Shown one piece after another: positions 44,418 through 54,083 of a DNA stretch of 63,667 nt. This DNA comes from Deltaproteobacteria bacterium (GTDB lineage Bacteria; Desulfobacterota; GWC2-55-46). Where the stretch lies: NCBI GenBank assembly GCA_016218105.1, contig JACRET010000011.1, positions 1 to 63,667 on the forward strand, in the 5' to 3' direction. The first letter of the stretch is position 1. Each line of letters begins with the position of its first letter. The notes below the pieces were generated by a model. It saw only the letters and a list, made by a program, of their open reading frames with translations. It was not told the DNA's origin and ran no database searches. The position numbers and the translations under genes were made by a program.

Positions 44418-45125
44418 TTAAGTCCTCTTCAAGAGGTCTACGAAAATGGCAAGGAGCACCTTTACCATATAATAGACCGATTTCATGGGCGTAATGGATG
44501 AGCGGCCCCCGGCCCTCTCAACCATTGTCACAGGGACTTCCATTATACTAAATCCCTTTTTGTGAAGCAATACCAGGGCTTCTACCTCCGGGTAATCGTC
44601 AGGGTAGCGTCCGCTGAAGTACTCGATGCACCTTCTGCCAGCGGCCCTGAAACCCGAGGTGGTATCGGTTACCTTCTCTTTGATGATGGCCGATACGACC
44701 TTCGAAAATATCATCATCCCCGTAGACCGCGCGAAAGAGGGTTTATAATCCCCTTCGCCAAGAAACCTTGACCCCACCACAAGGTCGACACGGTTTTTTA
44801 CGAGGGCATTTACGATATATGGTATCTGTTCCGGCGGGTGCTGGCCGTCCCCATCGACCTGAACGGCTACGTCATAGCCCAGATGCGCGGCGTATTTATA
44901 GCCGGTCTGCATCGTAGCGCCTATCCCCATGTTATAAAGATGGCTTAGGACAACGACCCCGCATTTCTCCGCTATAGAGGCGGTCCTATCACGGGAGCCG
45001 TCATTTACGACAAGGATATCGGCTTGAGGGACGTGCTTTTTGATTGAGGTTATTACAGAGCTTATAGAGGCCTCTTCATTAAAGGCCGGGATTATTATAA
45101 TGAGCTTTAAATCAAGATTTTTCAT
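44418..45125 (-). CDS. GT2 polyprenyl-phosphate mannosyl/glucosyltransferase (DPM1-like)
   Basis: A 235-aa soluble or peripheral enzyme that likely charges polyprenyl phosphate with a sugar from GDP-mannose or UDP-glucose. IIIPAFNEEASI, ILVVNDGSRDRT and VQVDGDGQHPPEQIP (DxD-type metal site) are at residues 8-110; DTTSGFRAAGRRCIE follows. There are no C-terminal helices, as in DPM1-type proteins whose membrane function is supplied separately, here plausibly by the adjacent DUF2304 protein. First gene of a four-gene cassette. Confidence 0.88.
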   Translation of the reverse strand: MKNLDLKLIIIIPAFNEEASISSVITSIKKHVPQADILVVNDGSRDRTASIAEKCGVVVLSHLYNMGIGATMQTGYKYAAHLGYDVAVQVDGDGQHPPEQIPYIVNALVKNRVDLVVGSRFLGEGDYKPSFARSTGMMIFSKVVSAIIKEKVTDTTSGFRAAGRRCIEYFSGRYPDDYPEVEALVLLHKKGFSIMEVPVTMVERAGGRSSITPMKSVYYMVKVLLAIFVDLLKRT

Positions 45126-45235
45126 AATCGGGACGGGGTCCGGTCTATTTTAAGGCCTCTCTGTTGCAAGAGGCGTCTCCTTTGGTCATACGGAAGGACT
45201 TGAAGGGAATTTAAATTTAAAGGATCAGATGAATC

Positions 45236-45322
45236 TGGTGCCGAAGGGGGGACTCGAACCCCCACAGGCTTTCACCCACTAGAACCTGAATCTAGCGCGT
45301 CTACCAATTCCGCCACTTCGGC
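45236..45322 (-). tRNA. tRNA-Leu (anticodon CAG)
   Basis: An 87-nt class II tRNA on the minus strand: acceptor GCCGAAG/CTTCGGC, D-arm GGCGGAATTGGTAGACGC typical of Leu, anticodon stem CTAGA/TCTAG with loop TTCAGGT (anticodon CAG), a long variable arm, T-arm GGGGGTTCGAGTCCCCC, discriminator A and encoded CCA. Confidence 0.96.
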
Positions 45323-45331
45323 CCGGTCATC

Positions 45332-45358
45332 AGTCCCCCTGTAAGCTTGAGGGGGACT
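45332..45358. other. Hairpin in the tRNA-Leu 5' flank
   Basis: AGTCCCCCT and AGGGGGACT form a perfect 9-bp stem ten bases before the tRNA 5' end. The AGTCCCCC arm can also pair with the tRNA T-arm/acceptor G-runs, so it may affect tRNA precursor folding. It lacks a T-tract. Confidence 0.4.
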
Positions 45359-45510
45359 CATTTAAATCTTGAAATAAGTATTGTTTCAGGCTATTATTTT
45401 ACTTTAAAAATCTCCTGCTTGCCAGAACTAAGCCTCAAACAGGGGGATTTTTTAGCGACTACAAACAAAAATATTCGCATAGACGAAAAATTTAGTCAAG
45501 GGAGTTTTTG

Positions 45511-46155
45511 ATGAAGTTCTTTATAGATACCGCAAATCTGGACGAGATAAGGACAGCGGATGAATGGGGACTCGTAGACGGGGTCACTACAAACCCTTCG
45601 CTTGTGGCAAAGGAAAAAAGGGGTTTTAAAGAGCTTATCACCGATATTTGCTCGATAATAGACGGCCCCATAAGCGCCGAGGCCGTTAGCCTTGACGCCA
45701 AGGGCATGATAGCCGAGGGCAGGGAGTTATCGAAGATACACCGCAACATCGTGGTGAAGATACCGATGACCCTTGAGGGGATGAAGGCGGTAAAGACACT
45801 TACAAAAGAGGGCGTAAAGACGAACGTAACGCTTGTATTCTCGCCGATACAGGCCCTTCTGGCCGCAAAAGCCGGCGCGTCGTACGTCAGCCCCTTTGTC
45901 GGCAGGCTCGATGACATCGCCCAGCCGGGAATGGAGCTTATAGATCAGATACTCGATATCTATGACAACTACGGTTTTGATACCGAGGTGATCGTGGCCA
46001 GCGTAAGGAACCCTATCCATGTGCTTGAAAGCGCCGCGACGGGCGCTCATGTGGCTACCATCCCGTTTAAGGTGCTTGAGCAGTTGTCCAAGCATCCGCT
46101 TACGGATATCGGCATAGACAGGTTCTTGAAGGATTGGGAAAAGGTTCCTAAATGA
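45511..46155 (+). CDS. tal: Transaldolase (TalC/fructose-6-phosphate aldolase-like family)
   Basis: A short 214-aa transaldolase that moves a dihydroxyacetone unit in the pentose phosphate route. [26 protein letters not shown], the Schiff-base Lys in [18 protein letters not shown], and [10 protein letters not shown] are the TalB-minimal/TalC motifs. The frame also opens at TTG 45508, one codon earlier; ATG 45511 with CAAGGGAG upstream is chosen. Members of this subfamily may be transaldolases or F6P aldolases; the sequence alone does not fully decide. Confidence 0.93.
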   Translation: MKFFIDTANLDEIRTADEWGLVDGVTTNPSLVAKEKRGFKELITDICSIIDGPISAEAVSLDAKGMIAEGRELSKIHRNIVVKIPMTLEGMKAVKTLTKEGVKTNVTLVFSPIQALLAAKAGASYVSPFVGRLDDIAQPGMELIDQILDIYDNYGFDTEVIVASVRNPIHVLESAATGAHVATIPFKVLEQLSKHPLTDIGIDRFLKDWEKVPK

Positions 46156-46182
46156 CAATCCCGGCCTGAAGCCCGGGGTTGT
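46155..46182 (+). terminator. Hairpin after transaldolase gene
   Basis: ACAATCCCGG pairs with CCGGGGTTGT around CCTGAAGC, starting at the last base of the stop codon. There is no T-tract, so termination would be weak or factor-assisted. Confidence 0.45.
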
Positions 46183-46343
46183 CCAATTGGAATAGAAATA
46201 TTTAAAGCTTACAGCAACAACTTACTGCCGGACACGTCTTTTGACTTCGTACAATACCAGTCATTAAGGGCCTTCCAGGGCCTTCATTTATCTTACCCGT
46301 AAATTCGAAGGATTCTGCGATAAATTCGAGAGCCGTTCTGCAT

Positions 46344-46372
46344 TTAAAAGCTGGCCGATCTGATGATATAAT
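46344..46372 (+). promoter_or_regulatory. Promoter candidate for the Dabb gene
   Basis: TTAAAA (46344-46349), 17-bp spacer, perfect TATAAT (46367-46372), then a leader of about 13 bases with AGAGGTG before the GTG start. Confidence 0.5.
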
Positions 46373-46391
46373 AACATTAAAGAGGTGAAAA

Positions 46392-46676
46392 GTGATCACG
46401 CACATAGTCCTTTTTAAGCTTAAAACCCCTGAGGAGATAAAAAATGTAAGAGAGATGCTCCTCGGCCTTAAAGATACCGTACCCGTTATACGCCATCTTG
46501 AGGCCGGGATAGACGTGCTTCGTTCCCATAGATCGTATGATATAGCCCTTTCGGTCAAGTTCGACAGCCTTTCCGACCTTGAGGCGTATCAGGTTCACCC
46601 GGAGCATGTGAAGGTAGCTGAATATATAGCAAAGGTAAGAGATTCTGTCGTAGTAGTAGATTATGAGTCGGCGTAA
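46392..46676 (+). CDS. Dabb (stress-responsive alpha/beta barrel) domain protein
   Basis: A 94-aa dimeric ferredoxin-like fold protein. ITHIVLFKLKTPEEIKNVRE and the late SLSDLEAYQVHPEHVKVAEY are the Dabb hallmarks (HxxxFK start and YxxHPxH near the end). Function is not fixed for the family; some members bind or modify small aromatic molecules. GTG start with a GAGGTG Shine-Dalgarno. The following rnr gene is 43 bp away on the same strand. Confidence 0.85.
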   Translation: MITHIVLFKLKTPEEIKNVREMLLGLKDTVPVIRHLEAGIDVLRSHRSYDIALSVKFDSLSDLEAYQVHPEHVKVAEYIAKVRDSVVVVDYESA

Positions 46677-46719
46677 GCTGACCAAAAAGGAAAGCCCAAA
46701 GAGGCTAAAAGGTTAATAA

Positions 46720-48866
46720 TTGGAAGGATCAGAAAAAAAGATATTGGATTTTATGAAAGAGGCCGCGTACAGGCCCCTTTCTTTCAAAGAGCTTGTCCGT
46801 GCGTTCGGCATCAATAAGGATGAGAGGGACAGGTTTAAAAAAAGTTTAAAAAGGATGGTAGCCGAGGGGACGCTCATCAAGATTCGGGGCGGAAGGTTCG
46901 GTCTGCCCTCAAAGATGAACCTCGTCACGGGAGAGTTGACCTGCCACCCTGACGGGTTCGGCTTCGTTTGTCCCGAAGGGGAAGGTGAGGACGTATACAT
47001 AAACCCGAGAAGGCTGTCCGGCGCGATGCACGGTGACACTGTAGCGGCGAGGGTGGACGGCTACAAGGGCGGAGGCAAGAGGGAAGGGACGATAATAAGG
47101 ATTATAAAAAGGGCCCATAAGGTTGTCGTAGGGAGGTTCGAGAGAGGCAAGGGCTTCGCGGTGGTCATCCCGTCCGATGAGAGGATACTCGACCAGATCA
47201 TAATCCCCAGGGAGGAGATCAATGACGCCAGGGAAGGGATGATAGTGTCGGCGGAGATAACGAGGTGGCCCGCCAGGAATCTATCCGCGACAGGGAAGAT
47301 CGTCGAGGTGATCGGCAACCCCGAAGACCCCGATGTGGAGGCCGAGGTAATATTAAAGAAGTACGGCCTTAACAACCGTTTCCCGATGGATGTGATGCGG
47401 GAGGTGAAAGATATACCCCAGTCCGTTTCGGAAGAGGACGTAAAAGACAGGGTGGACTTGAGAGGCCGGACTACGATCACCATAGACGGCGAGACGGCGA
47501 AGGATTTTGACGACGCTGTTTCGATAGAAAAAACCCCCCACGGCTACAGGCTCTGGGTCTCGATAGCGGATGTGAGTAATTACGTGATCGAAGGCAGCGC
47601 GATAGATGAGGAAGCCTACGGCCGCTCTACAAGCGTATATTTCCGGACAGGGCCATCCCGATGCTGCCCGAGGCCCTCTCAAACGGCATCTGCAGCTTGA
47701 ATCCGAATGTCGACCGCCTTACGATGACGGCGGAGATAGAGTTCGATTCCCACGGAACCCCCGGGAAAAAGAGATTCTACGAAAGCGTGATAAAGAGCGC
47801 CGAGAGGATGACGTACACAAACGTAAAAAAGCTCGTCCTTGACGAGGACGAAGGCCTGAGGGAAAGATACGCGAAGATACTCCATGACGTAAGATTGATG
47901 GCGGAGCTTGCTGAGAAATTGACCGCGAGGAGGATAGATTCAGGCTCAATCGATTTTGACCTTCCCGAGCCGCAGATAATAATAGACCTTGAAGGCAACG
48001 TCGAAGACATAGTCCGTTCGGAAAGAAATGTGGCCCACAAGCTTATCGAAGAGTTCATGCTGGCGGCGAACAAGGCCGTTGCCGAGGAGTTCTCCGGCAG
48101 GAAGTTCCCCTTTCTCTACAGGGTGCATGATGAGCCCGATGCGGAGTCGATACAGGATTTCATGGAGTTTGTCTCGGGATTCGGCCTCCATTTAAAGATG
48201 GATACGGGCCCTCTCGGGTTTCAGAGGATACTTAAGGCTGTTGAGGGAAAACCGGAGGAACGGCTCATAAACCACGTGCTCCTCAGGTCCATGAAGCAGG
48301 CCGTCTATTCGGAGGAGAACATAGGCCACTTCGGGCTCGCGTTCAATAACTACACGCACTTCACGTCCCCTATCAGGAGATACCCGGACCTCATTGTGCA
48401 CAGGCTCCTTAAACTTCTCATCCACGGGAGATATACAAAAGAGGAGAGGGAGAGGATGGAGGAGGAACTCCCTGAGATCGGGAGCCACACATCCGCGCGC
48501 GAGAGAAAAGCGATGGAGGCCGAGCGGGAGATAGCTGACCTTAAGAAGTGCCAGTTCATGGCGGACAAGACAGGCGAGACCTTCGAGGGCCTTATCTCCG
48601 GGGTCACAAGCTTCGGGGCCTTTGTCGAGCTCAAGGACTTTTTCGTCGAAGGGCTCGTGCATGTCTCTTCTCTCCTTGACGATTATTATATCTATGATGA
48701 AAAGAGGCATTCTCTGACCGGCGAGCACGGCAAAAGGACTTTCCGGCTCGGCGACGAGATCACGGTCACGGTAGCCAAGGTGGATCTGGAGCGCAGAAGG
48801 ATCGATCTGGTCCTTGCCGAAGAGTTCAAAAAAAATCAAAAGGGCATGCGAAAGGGCAGGAGATGA
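46720..48866 (+). pseudogene. rnr: Ribonuclease R, interrupted by a -1 frameshift
   Basis: 3'-5' exoribonuclease acting on structured RNA and in trans-translation. The first frame (46720-47700) has the winged-helix N-terminus, cold-shock domain (CHPDGFGFVCPEG) and the start of the RNB domain with catalytic aspartates in ITIDGETAKDFDDAVSIE. After STSVYF near 47643 the family sequence PDRAIPMLPEALSNGICSLN continues in the -1 frame (to 48866), with HFTSPIRRYPDLIVHRLL and a C-terminal S1 domain (LISGVTSFGAFVELKDFFVE). One missing C in TTCC[C]GGAC explains it. All remaining sequence is intact, so an assembly or read error is likely; a recent mutation is possible. TTG start with AAAGG upstream. Confidence 0.88.
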
Positions 48867-50548
48867 GGTCTTTAAGATTTCAGCTCGCCTATAAAAACGT
48901 CAAAAGGCTCCGTGATATAGTCTCCGTATTCGTAAAGCACGGCTTCCAGCCTCTTATGGAGAGGCTTCATATCGCGGGGCTTGTTTCATTTCCAATGAGG
49001 CTGATGCGCCGTAAGGTCGCCCGAGAGGAGGCGGCGCTCACGGAACCGGTGAGGGCCCGTCTTGCCATGGAAGAGCTTGGCCCTACCTTCATCAAGCTCG
49101 GACAGATACTTTCGACCCGCCCGGACATCGTCCCGCATGAATACATAATAGAATTTCTTAAACTGCAGGACTCTGTCGCCCCGATACCGTTTGAGGATGT
49201 CAAAAACGTGATCGAGAGCGAGTTCAAAAAGCCTATAGGGGAGCTTTTCGTCTCGATAGATGAAAAGCCCGTTGCCGCCGCCTCGATCGCCCAGGTCCAC
49301 ACGGCCAGGACATTATCCGGCGAGGATGTAATCGTAAAGGTGCAAAGGCCCGGCATCGGGCATCTGATTGAGACCGATATCGCGATCCTGAGCTATCTTG
49401 CCAGGCTGGCCCTCAAATATATTCCCGAAAGCCGTCTTTACGACCCCTCGGGCATGGTGGATGAGTTCGCGAGCGTGATAAGAAGGGAAATGGACTTTAC
49501 CCTTGAGGGAAGCTATACTGAACGATTCAGGGAAAACTTCGCCAAAGACCCCAGGGTGGTCATACCGGAAGTTTTCTGGGACTTGACAGGACGGCATGTC
49601 CTTACGCTTGAGAGGGTGCAGGGGACAAAGATCGATAATGTCGCGAAGCTGAAGGAACAAGGCATCAACACGGAATTGGTCGCGCACCTGCTGGCGGATA
49701 TATTCTTCAAGCAGGTCTTCGAGTTTGGCCTTTTTCACGGAGACCTGCACTCAGGCAATATATTCGTGCTCGGGGACGACAGGATAGGCTTTGTCGATTT
49801 CGGCATCGTAGGCAGGCTTGACGTCCAGATGAAACAGCATCTTGCCGATATTTTGATCAGTCTGGCTTCGGAAGACTTTGAGAGGCTTACAAACGTATAC
49901 CAGAGCATGGGCATCCTCCCCGAGGATATAGACAGGACTACTTTCGAACGTGAATATTATGATATAATGCTCCACTATTTCGGCCGCCCTTTCAAATACG
50001 TCAGGATAGGCGAGCTGATGCTGGATTATATAAGGATAGCGGCGAGGCACAATATCAGGCTCCCCAGAGAGCTGTTGCTCTTCGACAAATGCATCATCGA
50101 GCTTGAAGGGCTCGGAAGGCTCCTCCATCCCGAGGTGAATTTAATAGCCGAAAGCCAGCCCTATGCCTCAAAGCTGTATGTAGAGCGGATGAGTCCCAAA
50201 TCCGTCTTTAAAGGGACGGCCAAAGCGCTCTCGGATTACGGCGAGCTGGCCCACAGGTTCCCGGGGGACGCCGGAAAGATCATGACAAAAATTCTGGACG
50301 ATAAGTTGAGCATAGTTTTCAAGCACAGGGGCCTGGATGATTTCATCGGCGAGATGGACAGGTCATCGAACAGGCTTACGCTGGGGATAATCATAGCGGC
50401 GCTTATCGTCGGTTCCTCGATGGTCATCTCGACGGAAGCAGCCCCTAAGGTATTCGGATATCCGGCTCTTGGCATAATCGGGTTCATTATCGCGTCTATC
50501 CTGGGCCTCTGGCTTGCGCTCCAGATAATACGGTCAGGGAAGTTTTAA
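48863..50548 (+). CDS. ubiB: UbiB/AarF (ABC1) family atypical kinase
   Basis: A 561-aa membrane-tethered atypical kinase/ATPase that supports quinone biosynthesis. The KxGQ motif is in FIKLGQILSTRPDIVP, the Ala-rich nucleotide loop is VAAASIAQVHTA, and FGLFHGDLHSGNIFVLGDD and GFVDFGIVGRL form the catalytic and metal loops. Two C-terminal helices (about 500-555) anchor it in the membrane. Its ATG overlaps the rnr stop (ATGA). Quinones link it to Alternative Complex III of this genome, but the precise substrate is unknown. Confidence 0.92.
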   Translation: MRSLRFQLAYKNVKRLRDIVSVFVKHGFQPLMERLHIAGLVSFPMRLMRRKVAREEAALTEPVRARLAMEELGPTFIKLGQILSTRPDIVPHEYIIEFLKLQDSVAPIPFEDVKNVIESEFKKPIGELFVSIDEKPVAAASIAQVHTARTLSGEDVIVKVQRPGIGHLIETDIAILSYLARLALKYIPESRLYDPSGMVDEFASVIRREMDFTLEGSYTERFRENFAKDPRVVIPEVFWDLTGRHVLTLERVQGTKIDNVAKLKEQGINTELVAHLLADIFFKQVFEFGLFHGDLHSGNIFVLGDDRIGFVDFGIVGRLDVQMKQHLADILISLASEDFERLTNVYQSMGILPEDIDRTTFEREYYDIMLHYFGRPFKYVRIGELMLDYIRIAARHNIRLPRELLLFDKCIIELEGLGRLLHPEVNLIAESQPYASKLYVERMSPKSVFKGTAKALSDYGELAHRFPGDAGKIMTKILDDKLSIVFKHRGLDDFIGEMDRSSNRLTLGIIIAALIVGSSMVISTEAAPKVFGYPALGIIGFIIASILGLWLALQIIRSGKF

Positions 50549-50554
50549 GCCCGC

Positions 50555-51511
50555 ATGAAGGTAATCAGGAATACAACTCTCTTAAGAGAGATCAAGACCC
50601 CGGTGCTTACCCTCGGAAACTTCGACGGCCTGCATATAGGGCATAAAAGAATCCTTGAAAAGGTAGTGGGGAGGGCGCGCCTGTTCGGCTGCCCCTCGGT
50701 CGTATATACTTTCGAGCCGCACCCGCTTAAAGTGGTCGCTCCCGAGAAAAGTCCGCCGCTCCTTATCGACACCGAAGATAAGATCAAGCTCATCGAAGAG
50801 ACCGGGATAGATTGCCTGATTTTCGCGAAGTTCACCAGGGACTTCGCCGCCACGCACCCGAGGGAATTTGTAAAGGACATCCTTGTGGGCGCCCTTTCGG
50901 TAAAAGAGGTCTGGGTGGGACAAGATTTTTCATTCGGCAGGGGGAAGGCGGGGACGGTTGGATACTTAAAGGAGCTCGGCGCCGAATTCGGCTTCAAGGT
51001 CTTCGCGGTACCCGCGTACAGGAAGGGCGGAGGGGTGATCAGCAGCTCCAGAATACGGGCCCATATAAAAGAAGGCGAGGTCGACAAGGCGGCATCCCTC
51101 CTCGGCAGGCGTTATAACATAAAAGGGAAGGTCGTAAGGGGCAAGGATATCGGAAAGGATATAGGCTTTCCAACCGCGAACCTGGAAGTGACGAGCGAGC
51201 TTGTCCCTGCCGATGGGGTCTATGCGGCTTACGCCGCGCTTGACGATAAGCGTTACCCGGCGGTGCTCAACATAGGCAAGGCGCCGACATTCGGCGGCAA
51301 GGACAGGTGCGTCGAGGTGCATATACTTGACTTCAAGGGAGATATTTATGGTAAAACCCTGGAGGTCTCCTTTGTAAAGAGATTAAGGGATGAGATCGTA
51401 TTCAAATCAAAAGAGGCGCTTGTCGCAAGGATCGAAAAAGACACAAAACGGGCGAGAAGGATACTGGTTCAAAGGGAATCCCCCGCCGGTAAAGCCGGAG
51501 ATAAGGGCTGA
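50555..51511 (+). CDS. ribF: Bifunctional riboflavin kinase / FAD synthetase
   Basis: Makes FMN from riboflavin and FAD from FMN. The N-terminal nucleotidyltransferase half (1-160) has LTLGNFDGLHIGHKRIL and ISSSRIRAHIKEGEV. The C-terminal kinase half (180-305) has GKDIGFPTANLEV and the DGVYAAYA stretch. Length, 318 aa, is normal. It starts 6 bp after ubiB. No FMN riboswitch lies before it. Confidence 0.95.
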   Translation: MKVIRNTTLLREIKTPVLTLGNFDGLHIGHKRILEKVVGRARLFGCPSVVYTFEPHPLKVVAPEKSPPLLIDTEDKIKLIEETGIDCLIFAKFTRDFAATHPREFVKDILVGALSVKEVWVGQDFSFGRGKAGTVGYLKELGAEFGFKVFAVPAYRKGGGVISSSRIRAHIKEGEVDKAASLLGRRYNIKGKVVRGKDIGKDIGFPTANLEVTSELVPADGVYAAYAALDDKRYPAVLNIGKAPTFGGKDRCVEVHILDFKGDIYGKTLEVSFVKRLRDEIVFKSKEALVARIEKDTKRARRILVQRESPAGKAGDKG

Positions 51512-51605
51512 TTTCCGTGGAACAGGACCGGCTTTTGCCCGTAGCAGGCTCAAAGGCGCCACGGCTTAAAAGCCGTTAATACAGATGCCGGGCGGGAGAT
51601 GTCGA

Positions 51606-52475
51606 TTGAAGATTAACGGCCGCACAAAGATAGCAGGCATATTCGGAGACCCGGTAGACCATACGGTATCGCCCGCGATGCATAACGCCGCGTTCGAGGC
51701 GCTCGGGTTGGATATGGTCTATGTGCCTTTCCATGTCCGCTCAAAGCCCGTCTACGAGCTTAAGAGGGCGGTAGAGTCTATTCGCGCGCTCAACCTTAAA
51801 GGGGTGAACGTGACCATCCCCCATAAGGAGAGGGTGCTTAAATACCTAGATGAAATAGACGAACACGCGAGGGAAGTGGGGGCGGTAAATTCCATCGTCA
51901 ACAGGAACGGCAAGCTCACCGGCTACAATACCGACGGCCCCGGATATCTCCTCAGCCTTAAAAAAGAGACCGGATTCACGCCGAAGGGCAAAAATATAAT
52001 CGTCCTCGGGGCCGGAGGGGCGGCAAGGTCGATCCTCTATTCCATACTCGACAAAAACCCCAGGTCTGTAGTTATCGCGAACAGGACGTCCAGGCGGGCC
52101 GAAGACCTCTCTACAGAGTTCATGGAGAAGTTCCCCGTAGAGATACATGCCGTAAAGCTTGAGAAAAGGTCGATCGGGCCGTACATGGAAAAGGCAGGGC
52201 TCCTCGTGAATACGACTTCGATAGGGATGAAGGGGAACGGTTCTTTTGACCTGCCTTTTGAGAGCCTCCCCGGGGATGCCGTTGTCTCGGATATTGTTTA
52301 TGTCCCGCTCGATACCGCTCTCCTGAAAGCGGCGAAGGCAAGAAGGTTGAAGACGCATCACGGCCTGTCTATGCTCGTAGGGCAGGGCGCCATCACATTT
52401 GAGCTATGGACAGGGAAAAAGGCGCCGGTGGATATTATGCGGGGCTCAGCCATGCGCGCCCTGGGGCTTAAATAA
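51606..52475 (+). CDS. aroE: Shikimate dehydrogenase
   Basis: NADPH-dependent reduction of 3-dehydroshikimate in the aromatic amino acid pathway. The 289-aa protein has FGDPVDHTVSPAMHNAAF, the catalytic Lys in NLKGVNVTIPHKERVL, VNSIVNRNGKLTGYNTDGPG, and the GAGGAAR nucleotide loop with NRTSRRAEDL (Arg for the NADPH phosphate). The frame is open to ATG 51585, but that start lacks a Shine-Dalgarno; TTG 51606 has GGGAG eight bases upstream. An ACGGCTTAAAAGCCGT hairpin at 51561-51576 lies in the gap after ribF. Confidence 0.95.
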   Translation: MKINGRTKIAGIFGDPVDHTVSPAMHNAAFEALGLDMVYVPFHVRSKPVYELKRAVESIRALNLKGVNVTIPHKERVLKYLDEIDEHAREVGAVNSIVNRNGKLTGYNTDGPGYLLSLKKETGFTPKGKNIIVLGAGGAARSILYSILDKNPRSVVIANRTSRRAEDLSTEFMEKFPVEIHAVKLEKRSIGPYMEKAGLLVNTTSIGMKGNGSFDLPFESLPGDAVVSDIVYVPLDTALLKAAKARRLKTHHGLSMLVGQGAITFELWTGKKAPVDIMRGSAMRALGLK

Positions 52476-52503
52476 TAATCTATCCTGGCAGGTTGCGGCG
52501 AAA

Positions 52504-52551
52504 TTGAAGTTTTCCGCGGCAAGCCGCGGGGATGCGCTATGCATATTCAAA
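52504..52551 (-). repeat. R2 repeat, fragment with one hairpin
   Basis: On the minus strand TGAATATGCATAGCGC is followed directly by CCCCGCGGCTTGCCGCGG and an AACTTCAAT end. The central spacer is deleted. It lies between aroE and the LpxH-like gene. Confidence 0.65.
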
Positions 52552-52624
52552 CGGACGTCATTTCGTTCCACACGCACGCCTCAAATTATACGAAAGCTGA
52601 TTTATCCGAGAGATACCTCAAAGA

Positions 52625-53332
52625 ATGAAGATAGTCTTTGTAGCCGATGGGCACCTCAAGGGGCCCGAAGACCCCAACCAGATAAAATTCGTTCAATTCC
52701 TCGACAAGCTTACATCCGTCAATGCGCTCGTGGTGCTCGGGGACCTGTTTGAGTTCTGGACGGGTTCTAACGATGTGGTCTACAGGAACTATCTGCCTGT
52801 GCTCGAAGGCCTGGCGCGCCTTAAAAGCCGCGGCGCGGACATCATCTACCTTGAGGGAAACCACGACTTCTCGATGGGGAGTTTCTTCAAGGAAAAGCTC
52901 AAGGCGGGTGTTTACCCGGATTCCTGCGAATACAGGATCGACGGAAAGAGATTTCTCCTCCTTCACGGCGACACGGTCTCGATGACTTTCGGATACTCTC
53001 TCTGGAGGTCTTTTTTAAGGAGTATTTTTTTCCGCTTGATAGCCAGGGCCCTCACGCCAAACGTGGTGTGGCGGATAGCCATGAGGCTGTCGAGCAAAAG
53101 CCGCAAATACAATAATAAGGACGGAGGCGGAGATACCGACAGGAAGCTTCGCGATTTCGCCGGGAAGATCCTCGCCAGCGGCCTTGACGGCGTTATCTGC
53201 GCCCACTCGCATATAGCCGCGGTGAATAAGGAAAAGAGCGGCATCTACGCGAACCCCGGGAGCTGGGCGGGGGAGAAGAGCCATCTTATCTATGAAAACG
53301 GCGCATTCAGAATAGAGAAGTTCAAAGAGTAG
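52625..53332 (+). CDS. lpxH: UDP-2,3-diacylglucosamine diphosphatase-like (LpxH-type) metallophosphoesterase
   Basis: A 235-aa calcineurin-like phosphoesterase. VFVADGHLKGPE, VLGDLFEFWTG, LEGNHDFSMG, LLLHGDTVSM and ICAHSHIAAVN supply the five metal-binding blocks in LpxH order, with DLFEFW (LpxH: DLFDxW) especially telling. The first block has Gly-His where LpxH has Ser-Asp-x-His-Leu. LpxH removes UMP from UDP-diacylglucosamine in lipid A synthesis. No other lpx gene is adjacent, so a related pyrophosphatase is possible. Confidence 0.8.
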   Translation: MKIVFVADGHLKGPEDPNQIKFVQFLDKLTSVNALVVLGDLFEFWTGSNDVVYRNYLPVLEGLARLKSRGADIIYLEGNHDFSMGSFFKEKLKAGVYPDSCEYRIDGKRFLLLHGDTVSMTFGYSLWRSFLRSIFFRLIARALTPNVVWRIAMRLSSKSRKYNNKDGGGDTDRKLRDFAGKILASGLDGVICAHSHIAAVNKEKSGIYANPGSWAGEKSHLIYENGAFRIEKFKE

Positions 53333-53339
53333 GGCGTTT

Positions 53340-54083
53340 ATGGATGAACGGGAGTACAGGTCTATATACGAGCTTGAGGACACTCACTGGTGGTATGTGG
53401 GGCTGCGGAGCCTCGTATTCGAGTCCGCGGAAAAATCCCTCAAAGGAAAAAAACCGGCAGCCTCCCTTGACGCCGGATGCGGCGCGGGCGCGGCTTTAAA
53501 AAGCCTGTCAAACAGGGGCCGCGCTGCCGGCATAGACTACTCGCCGGTCTCGCTGGGGTTCTGCAAAAAGAGGGGGCTTACGGCCCTTGCGCAGGCTTCC
53601 GTCACCGAGCTGCCGTTTAAGGACGGGTCTTTTGACCTTGTTATATCCCTGGACGTCATCTACCACTCCGGCGTGAAGGATGATGTGGCCGCGCTGAAGG
53701 AGTTCCGAAGGGTTTTGAAAGACGGGGGCATACTTATACTTAATCTGCCTGCCTATGAATTTCTCCGAAGTCCCCATGACCTTGCCAATTTTACGCAGAG
53801 GCGGTACACGAAGGCCGTGCTTCAGGACAGGCTTCGCCTTTCAGGCCTTTCGATGGAAAGGCTGACCTACAGGAATACTTTTCTCTTCCCGATGATCGCC
53901 CTTGTCAGGATCGCTAAAAAATACCTCTTCAGTTCCGGCAAAGGGAGCGGAAGCGACCTCATCAGGCTGCCTTCCATTATAAACGCCCTTCTTCTGATGA
54001 TTATTTCGATAGAGAACAGCATCCTTAAGGTAATCGACCTGCCTTTCGGCTCATCGGTTTTCTGCGTGGCAAGGAAAAAATGA
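53340..54083 (+). CDS. SAM-dependent methyltransferase (class I)
   Basis: A 247-aa protein with a Rossmann methyltransferase domain: SLDAGCGAGAALKSL (motif I), the ITELPF-type segment VTELPFKDGSFDLVISLDVI, and ILNLPAYEFL. The start ELEDTHWWYVGLRSLVFE matches a group of methyltransferases found near glycan genes (WWY-xx-R). The C-terminus has a hydrophobic stretch (about 195-225) that may touch the membrane. It starts 7 bp after the LpxH-like gene. The substrate is not identifiable. Confidence 0.85.
   Translation: MDEREYRSIYELEDTHWWYVGLRSLVFESAEKSLKGKKPAASLDAGCGAGAALKSLSNRGRAAGIDYSPVSLGFCKKRGLTALAQASVTELPFKDGSFDLVISLDVIYHSGVKDDVAALKEFRRVLKDGGILILNLPAYEFLRSPHDLANFTQRRYTKAVLQDRLRLSGLSMERLTYRNTFLFPMIALVRIAKKYLFSSGKGSGSDLIRLPSIINALLLMIISIENSILKVIDLPFGSSVFCVARKK

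Noticed and set aside
47630..47665. Programmed -1 ribosomal frameshift in rnr
   Set aside because: There is no X-XXY-YYZ slippery heptamer and no obvious downstream pseudoknot; a lost base explains the shift.
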